Source: Bacteroidota bacterium
Lineage (GTDB): Bacteria; Bacteroidota; Bacteroidia; B-17B0; Aurantibacillaceae
Direction of reading: 5' to 3'
Length of the DNA: 64,000 nt
Assembly (NCBI GenBank): GCA_013298715.1
Contig: JAAFIQ010000014.1
Span: 1 to 64,000 of the forward strand
This document shows, in pieces, positions 29,253 through 37,225 of the stretch. The stretch's first letter is position 1; every line of letters begins with the position of its first letter. The position numbers and the translations under genes are program-made. Below the pieces are notes generated by a model that saw only the letters and a list, made by a program, of their open reading frames with translations, was not told the origin of the DNA and made no database searches.

Positions 29253-30293
29253 ATGGCTAAGAAGAATGATAAGAAAGCAGCTAAAAAAACAAAACCTGCT
29301 GCAAAACCTGTTGCGAAAAAACCTGCTGCAAAACCAGCAAAAAAAGTAACAAAGCCAGTAGCCAAAAAGCCTGTTGCTAAACCAAGCAAACCAGCTGCAA
29401 AGCCAGCTAAAAAAGTTGCGAAGCCAATTGCTAAGCCAGCTGTTAAGAAAAAAGAAGAGCCAAAAAAAGCTGGCAAACCAATTGATGCAATAGCAAAAAA
29501 AGGAAAAGATAAAAAATCTGCAAAATCGGTCAAAGCCAAAAAGGGAAAAGCGACAGACGATGATGACGAGGAAGAAGATATTGAAGAGGAAGAAGAAGAA
29601 GAAGAAGATAGTGATGTTGAGGTAAAAGATGATTATGAAAAAAGTGATGACGATGATGTTGCAGAAGTAGACCTTGATGGCGGTGACTTAGAAGGTGGCA
29701 TGATAGATTTAGAAGGTGGTGCGCCAGAAATTGATGAAGACGATGACGAAATTCCTGAGAAACGCGGACGTGGAAGAAGAAAGAAAAACGATGGAAAATC
29801 AAGCGGCGGAAGCATGGAAGCATACATACGCAACCGACCGTTGCAAATAGATATTAATAAACCACTTATCAAAAAAAGCGCAACTGTTGCCCCTAAACCT
29901 TTTGTAAATACCCAAGATAACCGCTCACGCTATACTGATAAGGAATTACAAGAGTTTAAAGAGTTAATTTTATTCAAGTTAAAAGAAGCTCAAACCGATT
30001 ACGATTTATTAAAACAAACCTTGAGTAATGAAGACGATCATGGAACTGATGATACATCGCCAAGTTTTAAATTATTAGAAGATGGTAGTGATGTTATGAG
30101 TAAAGAAGAAACAGCCCAGTTAGCGCAACGTCAAGAAAAATACATCATCAACCTAAAAAATGCCTTGGTGCGTATAGAAAATAAAACCTATGGTATTTGC
30201 AGAGTTACAGGTAAACTAATACCAAAAGAACGTTTACGCTCTGTACCGCACGCTACGTTGGGGATTGATGCTAAATTAGGTCAAAACAATTAA
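29253..30293 (+). CDS. TraR/DksA-like protein with histone-H1-like (Lys/Ala/Pro) and acidic N-terminal extension
   Basis: C-terminus RQEKYIINLKNALVRIENKTYGICRVTGKLIPKERLRSVPHATLGIDAK is DksA/TraR-like; N-terminal KKPAAKPAKKVTKPVAKKP repeats, then DDDDEEEDIEEEEEEEEDSD. Confidence 0.85.
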   Translation: MAKKNDKKAAKKTKPAAKPVAKKPAAKPAKKVTKPVAKKPVAKPSKPAAKPAKKVAKPIAKPAVKKKEEPKKAGKPIDAIAKKGKDKKSAKSVKAKKGKATDDDDEEEDIEEEEEEEEDSDVEVKDDYEKSDDDDVAEVDLDGGDLEGGMIDLEGGAPEIDEDDDEIPEKRGRGRRKKNDGKSSGGSMEAYIRNRPLQIDINKPLIKKSATVAPKPFVNTQDNRSRYTDKELQEFKELILFKLKEAQTDYDLLKQTLSNEDDHGTDDTSPSFKLLEDGSDVMSKEETAQLAQRQEKYIINLKNALVRIENKTYGICRVTGKLIPKERLRSVPHATLGIDAKLGQNN

Positions 30294-30300
30294 AATATTT

Positions 30301-30357
30301 TAGGATAATCAATATTGGTACGTAATAAAATAATCCGATATTGATTATCCTTTAATT
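30301..30357 (+). terminator. Long hairpin, probable terminator of the DksA-like gene
   Basis: AGGATAATCAATATTGG (30302-30318) pairs with CCGATATTGATTATCCT (30335-30351): 16 Watson-Crick pairs plus one G-T, followed by TTTAATTT. Confidence 0.6.
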
Positions 30358-30407
30358 TAAACTAGTTTCTTAAATTTTACAGGAGTTAAAAAACTTACAT
30401 CAAAATC

Positions 30408-30632
30408 ATGAACTCCATTTCAAAAACAATATCCTTTTGGTTTGCAATTTTAATGGTATTACTTACCCTTGGGCTGGGCATTGCATTTGTATTTACAGAC
30501 TTAATGAAGGAAACAATGTATGGCAACAAGCGATTAATTTTTATTGCCCTTATGTTTGGTTACGCCATTTATCGCGGATACAGAATTTATCTAACTTTTC
30601 AGCAAAATAAAATAAATGGAGAGAATAATTAA
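30408..30632 (+). CDS. Small two-TM hypothetical membrane protein
   Basis: 74 aa, two hydrophobic segments; overlaps the start of the downstream PstS-like gene by 17 nt. Confidence 0.6.
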   Translation: MNSISKTISFWFAILMVLLTLGLGIAFVFTDLMKETMYGNKRLIFIALMFGYAIYRGYRIYLTFQQNKINGENN

Positions 30633-31575
30633 CTTTTTTCGATTGCCTAAATTTCAAATCAACAGTCTTTTAGTACTAATTTCAATCGTATTTTTTTCAT
30701 GTAGCGATTATTATAAAAATGATTTTAATGATAACACACCAACATCGGGCAAACTAAATGTTTATTACGACGAGGCGCTTCAACTCCATGTAAAATCACA
30801 GACTTATGGGTTTTTGAGCAGATACAAAGGTGCCGAAATTAATTTATATGCTAGTAATAATGACATGGCAGTACAAAAATTATTTACTGATAGTTGTCGT
30901 GCTATAATCATATCACGTCCTTTGAATAAAGAAGAGTTAGCTGCCTTTCGTTCAAAACAAATGAACCCAGAATTTAGTATTGTTGCAAAAAGTGGCGTTG
31001 CTTTAATTACAAATATTAATACACCATTAAGTGCGTTAAATACGCAACAAGTTTATGAGCTCCTCACAAAACCCTTTGTTTGCAAAGATTCTATAAGCAA
31101 CGATACTAAAATTACTGTTTTGCTCGACAATAATAATTCCTCAGTAATGCATTATCTTAAAGATTCTGTATTAAAAGGAACGGCTTTCTCTGCCAACTGC
31201 AACGTTCTAAAGTCTAGTTACGACGCAATAAATTATGTGGCTAAAACCAAAAACACCATTGCTTTTATTGATTTTGCTTGGCTCAGCGATATTGATGATT
31301 CTTTATATAAAGCAAATAAGGATTTGATAAAATACGTTTCGGTAGGTAAAGTTGGTAATGATACGTGTTACGCCCCTAATCAAAGTAGTTTTAAATTAGG
31401 CAAATACCCATACACCACCAGTATTTATATTTACCGCAGCACTGGCGATTTTGCCCTTGCCAAGGGCTTTGAAAGCTTTATTGCCAGCCCTGTTGGTCAA
31501 ACCACTTTTTTAAAACAAGGCTTACTTCCAACAAAACAGCAGGAGCGCGTGATTACTGTTAATTTAGGTCAGTAA
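30616..31575 (+). CDS. PstS-like phosphate-type substrate-binding lipoprotein
   Basis: Lipobox IVFFSCSD; SKPLNKEEL-like SRPLNKEELAAF, KSGVALITNINTPLSALNTQQVYELLT, GDFALAKGFESFIASPVGQTTFLKQGLLP. Confidence 0.75.
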   Translation: MERIINFFRLPKFQINSLLVLISIVFFSCSDYYKNDFNDNTPTSGKLNVYYDEALQLHVKSQTYGFLSRYKGAEINLYASNNDMAVQKLFTDSCRAIIISRPLNKEELAAFRSKQMNPEFSIVAKSGVALITNINTPLSALNTQQVYELLTKPFVCKDSISNDTKITVLLDNNNSSVMHYLKDSVLKGTAFSANCNVLKSSYDAINYVAKTKNTIAFIDFAWLSDIDDSLYKANKDLIKYVSVGKVGNDTCYAPNQSSFKLGKYPYTTSIYIYRSTGDFALAKGFESFIASPVGQTTFLKQGLLPTKQQERVITVNLGQ

Positions 31576-31619
31576 TAAGTTATTTAACTTTCTTTTGATT
31601 AGTTCCTTGTTGTGTTTAA

Positions 31620-31673
31620 CTGCAATTAGACCGTAGAATTCGAGTTATCTACGAAATCTCTGTCTTATTGCAG
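31620..31673. other. Intergenic two-stem structured sequence (candidate RNA structure)
   Basis: CTGCAATTAGAC (31620-31631) pairs with GTCTTATTGCAG (31662-31673), 11/12; inner CGTAGA (31632-31637) pairs with TCTACG (31648-31653), 6/6. Confidence 0.45.
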
Positions 31674-31741
31674 GTTATCCTGATTTAGCAAGATTTATGA
31701 TTTCTGACAAAGACTTTTTATGGAAATCCTCACCGCTACTT

Positions 31742-32003
31742 AGGGTTCACTCAAAAACGCAAATGTGTTGATTAACAACAGATTTGAGGCTTAAATCCTT
31801 TTTTATGTGCAAAGCTTTTTGAAATTTTTTGAGAAAATCCGTACACTAAAAAATAGAGTAGCTTTATTCCTTTTGGCTTGATAAAAATTAACTGACTCGT
31901 CGTTAGCTCAGTTCGAAGTATTTATATACATCTTTACTTCGCTGCCCGTGCCCGCCGTAGGCAGGTTGATTCAGTTAATTTTTATACATTTTGAGTGAAC
32001 CCT
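31742..32003 (-). mobile_element. MITE-like structured element, copy 3 (262 bp, inverted)
   Basis: TIRs AGGGTTCACTCAAAA / TTTTGAGTGAACCCT; flanking ACTT at 31738-31741 and 32004-32007; reverse complement is collinear with copy 2, including the 20-bp module (31948-31967). Confidence 0.85.
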
Positions 32004-32040
32004 ACTTAATCGCAGACAGTAATTTTTTTGATCTATATGT

Positions 32041-32259
32041 TCAGGGTTTAAGCTTCTCGAACCGTAAAACCTCTTTACCATCAACAACAATTGTTTCGGT
32101 AAACATATTTAATGGCCTTAGCCATAAATTATCGGCTTCACTCATGTATGTTGCTTTATAAACAACTAATTTTTCTAATGTTTCGCTGTGGGTGGCAATA
32201 CCAACTACCTCGTAAATTTTGCCTTTGTAATGTTTATACAAACCCAATTCCACCATCAA
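32041..32259 (-). CDS. DUF1653 family protein
   Basis: GLYKHYKGKIYEVVGIATHSETLEKLVVYKATY...LWLRPLNMFTETI. Confidence 0.85.
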   Translation of the reverse strand: MMVELGLYKHYKGKIYEVVGIATHSETLEKLVVYKATYMSEADNLWLRPLNMFTETIVVDGKEVLRFEKLKP

Positions 32260-32262
32260 ACC

Positions 32263-33510
32263 TTACACGTTTTTTAATTCAATTACCGTAATTTCGGGCC
32301 AAATACCTAGCCTTCCGGGGTAACCCAAAAAGCCCAAACCACGGTTCACATAAAGCATTTGCTCGCCATCTTTGTACAATCCTGCCCAATTTTTATACAA
32401 ATACTTTACCGGACTCCATTTTAAGCCAGGGATTTCGATTCCAAATTGCATCCCGTGTGTATGCCCACTTAACGTTAAATCCACATCCTTATAATCCTTT
32501 ACAACCTGCACATCCCAATGGCTAGGGTCGTGGCTCATCAATATTTTAAAAGGATATTCGCCTGTATCTTTATGTGCTAAATGCATTTTTCCGTAGCGTG
32601 CAAATCCGCCTTTTCCGCCCCAATTCTCAATTCCAAGCAACCCAATTTTTGCACCGTCTTTTTCAATGGCTACATGCTCGTTCATAAGCAAGCGCCATCC
32701 ACAATTACGCTGCACTTCAAGTAACTTATTAAAATTTTGTTGTTTTTGTTCTTTACTTTCCCAGTCAAACCGGTAATCACCATAATCGTGGTTCCCTAAA
32801 ACTGAAAACACGCCGTAAGGGGCTTTTAGTTTTTTATATGTTTCTTCAAAACCCTCCGTTTCTTTTGCTTCGTTGTTTACTAGGTCTCCTGTAAATAAAA
32901 TCAAATCGGGTTTTAGTTGCACTACCATATCAAACGCTTTATCTAATGCATTTGTATTTAAAAAAGAGCCAGTATGTATATCGCTTAGCTGTACAATTCT
33001 AAAACCATTAAATCCTTTCGGTATTTTTTTAGATGAAATAGGCACGTTATGAATCCTGTATTTGTAAGCTCCTCGAATCATTCCATATACAAAACCGGCT
33101 AAAGGAACCACAGTAAACGTAACCGCCAACTGACTCAAAAATTTAATTCGGGGTATTCCGCTCGATTCTTGAGTAACTTGTTCTGGCTGTGCAGTAATTA
33201 AATGTATAATCCATCTGAATAAGCGAATTACATCATCAATTATAAGAAAGCTACAGCCAAGTAATTTACAAATCAATAACATCAATCCAATTGACGATAT
33301 ATATCTAAAGAAATTATTCCATTGCGGCGGTGGGTAAAATAAGGAAACCAAACCTATTGAGATATTAAAAAACGCAAAGCCGTAAGCTGTATACAAAATA
33401 ACTTTTTTTTTGGAATCAGAAAAATCCGATGCAAATAGTTTTATTGCTTGGAAAAAGTACCACTCAACTAATAAAATAAGGAAGAAAAAGAATAAAAAAC
33501 GAAAAAACAT
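32263..33510 (-). CDS. Membrane-anchored metallophosphoesterase (YkuE/YaeI-like)
   Basis: RIVQLSDIHTGSF...LILFTGDLVNN...VLGNHDYGDY...LTLSGHTHGMQFG. Confidence 0.9.
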   Translation of the reverse strand: MFFRFLFFFFLILLVEWYFFQAIKLFASDFSDSKKKVILYTAYGFAFFNISIGLVSLFYPPPQWNNFFRYISSIGLMLLICKLLGCSFLIIDDVIRLFRWIIHLITAQPEQVTQESSGIPRIKFLSQLAVTFTVVPLAGFVYGMIRGAYKYRIHNVPISSKKIPKGFNGFRIVQLSDIHTGSFLNTNALDKAFDMVVQLKPDLILFTGDLVNNEAKETEGFEETYKKLKAPYGVFSVLGNHDYGDYRFDWESKEQKQQNFNKLLEVQRNCGWRLLMNEHVAIEKDGAKIGLLGIENWGGKGGFARYGKMHLAHKDTGEYPFKILMSHDPSHWDVQVVKDYKDVDLTLSGHTHGMQFGIEIPGLKWSPVKYLYKNWAGLYKDGEQMLYVNRGLGFLGYPGRLGIWPEITVIELKNV

Positions 33511-33727
33511 AATAGAGTAAAGACTTTAAAATTAGCAATAAAATCGAGGCAACTATTTACAAATCATTGTTAATTAATATCAAATTTTACCAGTGGTACA
33601 AAAGCGCTTTATCTTTACATTTAATGAGGTTAGACGTAGACAGAGAAATAAGTTAAGGATATACTAAACATTAAATAGAAAAATAAAACGAAATTCACTA
33701 CATAAGAATTATAAAACATTTTTTGGT

Positions 33728-36436
33728 ATGATAAAATTAAAAATAGGAATTATTTTTGGCGGACAAAGTAAAGAGCGCGAAATTTCTTTTGCGGGTGGTC
33801 GTACTGTTTATGATAATTTAAATAAATCCTTATTTGAAGCGGTTCCTATTTTTGTAGATAGTTTTGGAAATTTTATTGAGCTTAATTGGGAATTTGTTTA
33901 TAAAGGAACAATACGTGATTTTTATCCACCAGTAGAGTTTTTGCCTAACGAGGCAAATCAACATTTTCAATTGTATGCCGAACAGTTGGGAGAACTAAGC
34001 GAAGCACAGCAATTAGAAATGAATTCTAAAATTGGGAAACAACTTACGCTACAAGAATTAAAACAAAAAATTGATGTTGCCTTTTTATGTTTACATGGCA
34101 CAAACGGAGAAGATGGCCGCATACAAGGCTTTCTCGAATTTTTAGGCATTGCATATACAGGTTCGGGTTTACTTGCCTCGTCAATTGGCATGGATAAAGG
34201 CGTTCAAAAGGAGCTGATGGTAAACAAAGGATTTAATAGCCCTAACTTTTTAACCATTAACCGACAAGATTATATTGATGGAAAATTAAAAGATTTATTC
34301 AGTAGCGTCAAAACAAAAATAGGATTGCCTTGTGTTGTAAAACCTGCTAACCAAGGTAGCAGCATAGGCGTTAGTATTTTATCAAACGAGAATGAGCTTG
34401 AGTTTATGAGTGCCATTGAAAAGGCGTTTTTTACAAAATGGATTGATGCAAAAGAATGGAAAGCTTTAACAGAAGAGGAAAAAATTAATTCAGTAAAAAC
34501 TATGGCTGATATTCGCGAAGGAATAGGAATGCCATTATGCATTAGTTACCCTCAAGTGGTTGCAGGAACAGTTCTTTACCAGCCACAACAATTAATTAAT
34601 TTTTTAAATAATGCAGAAAGCGCTGACGGCTTTATTTTAGAAGCATTAGATGGCGAGAGTAAGGTTTTGGTGGAAGGATTTATTGAAGGAAAAGAATTTA
34701 GTTGCATAGTGTTAGAAGATGAAAGCGGCACTGCAATAGCCTTACCACCAACTGAAATTAGAAAAGGAAAAGAGTTATTTGATTACCGCAGTAAGTATTT
34801 ACCAGGATTATCGCGCAAAATAACGCCAATAGACTTACCTAAAGAACAAATTGAAAATATAAGAAAAGATTGTGAGCGTTTATTTTACGAATTGCATTTT
34901 GATGTGTATGCGCGCATAGATGGTTTCTTAAGTAAAGATGGAAAAATATTTTTAAATGATCCAAACACAACAAGTGGCATGATGCCTTCATCTTTTTTCT
35001 TTCATCAAGCAGCTGAGATTGGCTTAAACCCTTCACAATTTTTAAGTTTCATTATTCGCACTTCCCTTTATAAACGACACATTCAAAGCAAGGGTCAATT
35101 AAAGTTTAAAAAATTATTGCTTCAATTAGATAGCTTAATTGTAAAAGAAAAAAATGCAGCTAACAACAAAAAGCGCGTGGCTGTTGTACTAGGAGGTTAT
35201 TCAAGCGAACGCCATATTTCTGTTGAAAGTGGTAGAAATGTATTTGAGAAATTAGCCTCCTCCGAAAAATATGCCCCTTTCCCAGTTTTTTTAACAGGAA
35301 GCAACGAGGAGCATTTACTTTATCAAATACCAATAAACCTATTGCTTAAAGATAACGCAGACGATATAAAAGAGAAAGTAGAAAATTATAAAGTACACGA
35401 AGTAATAAAAAACATCATGTATCAATGCGCTTCAATTACTCATAAATATGCAAGTGCAAATTCAATTACTGAGCCAATTAAAATTTCTTACACTCAATTA
35501 AAAGAAAGAGCAGATGAGGTGTTTATTGCTTTGCATGGTCGCCCTGGCGAAGATGGCGCAATACAAGAAAAATTAAATGAATTAAATTTGCCGTATAACG
35601 GCAGTAGCAAAGAAAGCTCGAGCATAACCATTGATAAATATACTACCAACGAAATTTTAAAGCAAAATGGTTTTTTAGTTGCTGAACATGTTTTAATTAG
35701 CGCTAGTGATTGGCAAACAAATAAAGAGCAAATAGAACAAGCCCTACAAAACAAAATTAAGTACCCCTTTATTGCCAAGCCAGTAGATGATGGGTGCAGC
35801 AGTGCAGTAAAAAAAATAAAAACGTTTGAGGAGTTTGAAGCATTTTGTAAACTCTTGTTCAGAAAAACAGAGGATTTAGATACTGTTGCGGCAAACACAC
35901 TTCATATAAAGCCAAAAGAAGAATTCCCTATTAAGCAAGTTGTTTTGGTTGAAGAACTTATTTCTAAAAAAGATGCAAAACATTTTTTAGAAATTACAGG
36001 AGGTATGCTTACCAAATACAATAGCATTGGTGAAATAACTTATGAAGTATTTGAAGCCAGTGAAGCTTTAGCTGATGGGGATGTACTGAGTTTAGAAGAA
36101 AAATTTTTAGCTGGGCAAGGACAAAATATAACACCCGCTAGGTATTCAAAAAACAATAAAGAAAGGCAAACCGTTAGCAATCAAGTTAAGGAAACATTAG
36201 GCGCTGCAGCCAAAGTGCTTGGTGTAACTGGCTATTGCAGAATAGACGCTTTTGTACGTGTGTTTGATGATTGCAGAACTGAAGTTATTTTTATTGAAGT
36301 AAACTCGTTGCCGGGTATGACGCCTGCAACGTGTATCTTTCATCAGGCTGCTATTAATAATTATAAGCCATACGAATTCATTGACAAGATATTAGAATTT
36401 GGAGAACTGAAACTCAAAAAATTAGCAGAAGCCTAG
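33728..36436 (+). CDS. Tandem D-alanine--D-alanine ligase-like protein (two fused Ddl modules)
   Basis: Two Ddl N-termini (IIFGGQSKEREISFAGGRTVYDNL; VVLGGYSSERHISVESGRNVFEKL) and two ATP-grasp C-termini (NDPNTTSGMMPSSFFFHQAA; EVNSLPGMTPATCIFHQAA). Confidence 0.9.
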   Translation: MIKLKIGIIFGGQSKEREISFAGGRTVYDNLNKSLFEAVPIFVDSFGNFIELNWEFVYKGTIRDFYPPVEFLPNEANQHFQLYAEQLGELSEAQQLEMNSKIGKQLTLQELKQKIDVAFLCLHGTNGEDGRIQGFLEFLGIAYTGSGLLASSIGMDKGVQKELMVNKGFNSPNFLTINRQDYIDGKLKDLFSSVKTKIGLPCVVKPANQGSSIGVSILSNENELEFMSAIEKAFFTKWIDAKEWKALTEEEKINSVKTMADIREGIGMPLCISYPQVVAGTVLYQPQQLINFLNNAESADGFILEALDGESKVLVEGFIEGKEFSCIVLEDESGTAIALPPTEIRKGKELFDYRSKYLPGLSRKITPIDLPKEQIENIRKDCERLFYELHFDVYARIDGFLSKDGKIFLNDPNTTSGMMPSSFFFHQAAEIGLNPSQFLSFIIRTSLYKRHIQSKGQLKFKKLLLQLDSLIVKEKNAANNKKRVAVVLGGYSSERHISVESGRNVFEKLASSEKYAPFPVFLTGSNEEHLLYQIPINLLLKDNADDIKEKVENYKVHEVIKNIMYQCASITHKYASANSITEPIKISYTQLKERADEVFIALHGRPGEDGAIQEKLNELNLPYNGSSKESSSITIDKYTTNEILKQNGFLVAEHVLISASDWQTNKEQIEQALQNKIKYPFIAKPVDDGCSSAVKKIKTFEEFEAFCKLLFRKTEDLDTVAANTLHIKPKEEFPIKQVVLVEELISKKDAKHFLEITGGMLTKYNSIGEITYEVFEASEALADGDVLSLEEKFLAGQGQNITPARYSKNNKERQTVSNQVKETLGAAAKVLGVTGYCRIDAFVRVFDDCRTEVIFIEVNSLPGMTPATCIFHQAAINNYKPYEFIDKILEFGELKLKKLAEA

Positions 36437-36519
36437 GGTCTAATAATAAATATAAAATTCTACTAATCTTGTTAAACAAAAAAATAATCATAAATTTACA
36501 CTAACTAAAACCTAATCAA

Positions 36520-37050
36520 ATGAAAAAACGAGTACACATGATAGTCCTAGCCTCTGTTGCATTATTTGTAACAAGTTGTGGCGATAAAAAAGTTGAAGAA
36601 GCAATAGTTGCACCAGAAGGAATGAGTGTGTTAGATTTATCTAAATTTGGCAAACCCTTTGCAATTTTTGTACCTGATACTACTAAAGCAAAATTAATTG
36701 TGCAAGAACAAACAAGCGGTGGTTTAGATGTGAAAGTTGGTAACAATTTTGCAATCACAATTAATGAGCAAGCTACGGATATAGAGTTAAAAAAATCAGA
36801 TATAAAAACAGATGAAATAAATAAATTCAAAGCATTTGTTAGTGAAGAACCTACGGGAATTATGTGGGAAAGTGAAATTACAAAACCAGAATTTCATTTT
36901 ATTCTAAATCAAAAAATTGGAACTTCAGAATACAGTTTTGAAGACCTAAAATCTACTGAAAGCGAACCTTTTGGAAAAGAAGCCGTACAAAAAATGTTTG
37001 ATAGTGCTAAACAAATTAAAGAGGTTAAGAAGAATAAAGAAAACGCTTAA
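36520..37050 (+). CDS. Hypothetical lipoprotein
   Basis: Lipobox ALFVTSCGDKK; no family recognised. Confidence 0.65.
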   Translation: MKKRVHMIVLASVALFVTSCGDKKVEEAIVAPEGMSVLDLSKFGKPFAIFVPDTTKAKLIVQEQTSGGLDVKVGNNFAITINEQATDIELKKSDIKTDEINKFKAFVSEEPTGIMWESEITKPEFHFILNQKIGTSEYSFEDLKSTESEPFGKEAVQKMFDSAKQIKEVKKNKENA

Positions 37051-37165
37051 TTGATTTTAATAAAACAAAATTACAGAAAGTGATAGCAGATTTGTTATCG
37101 CTTTTTTTGTGGGTTGAATTTTTTTAAGAGCTAATGGTTTTCGCTTGTGATATTTTTGTAAAAAC

Positions 37166-37201
37166 AAAAATCCTCAATTCCATTTAAGAAATTGAGGATT
37201 T
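37166..37201. terminator. Bidirectional terminator between convergent genes
   Basis: AAAATCCTCAATT ... AAATTGAGGATTT between the lipoprotein (+) and the Gly-rich protein (-). Confidence 0.65.
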
Positions 37202-37225
37202 AATCCTAAAATTTATCTAACAAAA

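Noticed and set aside
29120-29823. Antisense ORFs (139 aa and 97 aa) opposite the DksA-like gene
   Set aside because: Their Phe/Ala/Gly- and His/Leu-rich composition is the mirror of the Lys/Ala/Pro and acidic coding repeats on the + strand.
19300-32003. CRISPR or large segmental duplication as an explanation for the three repeats
   Set aside because: Copies are about 250 bp, kilobases apart, with distinct flanks and TSDs; no spacer structure.
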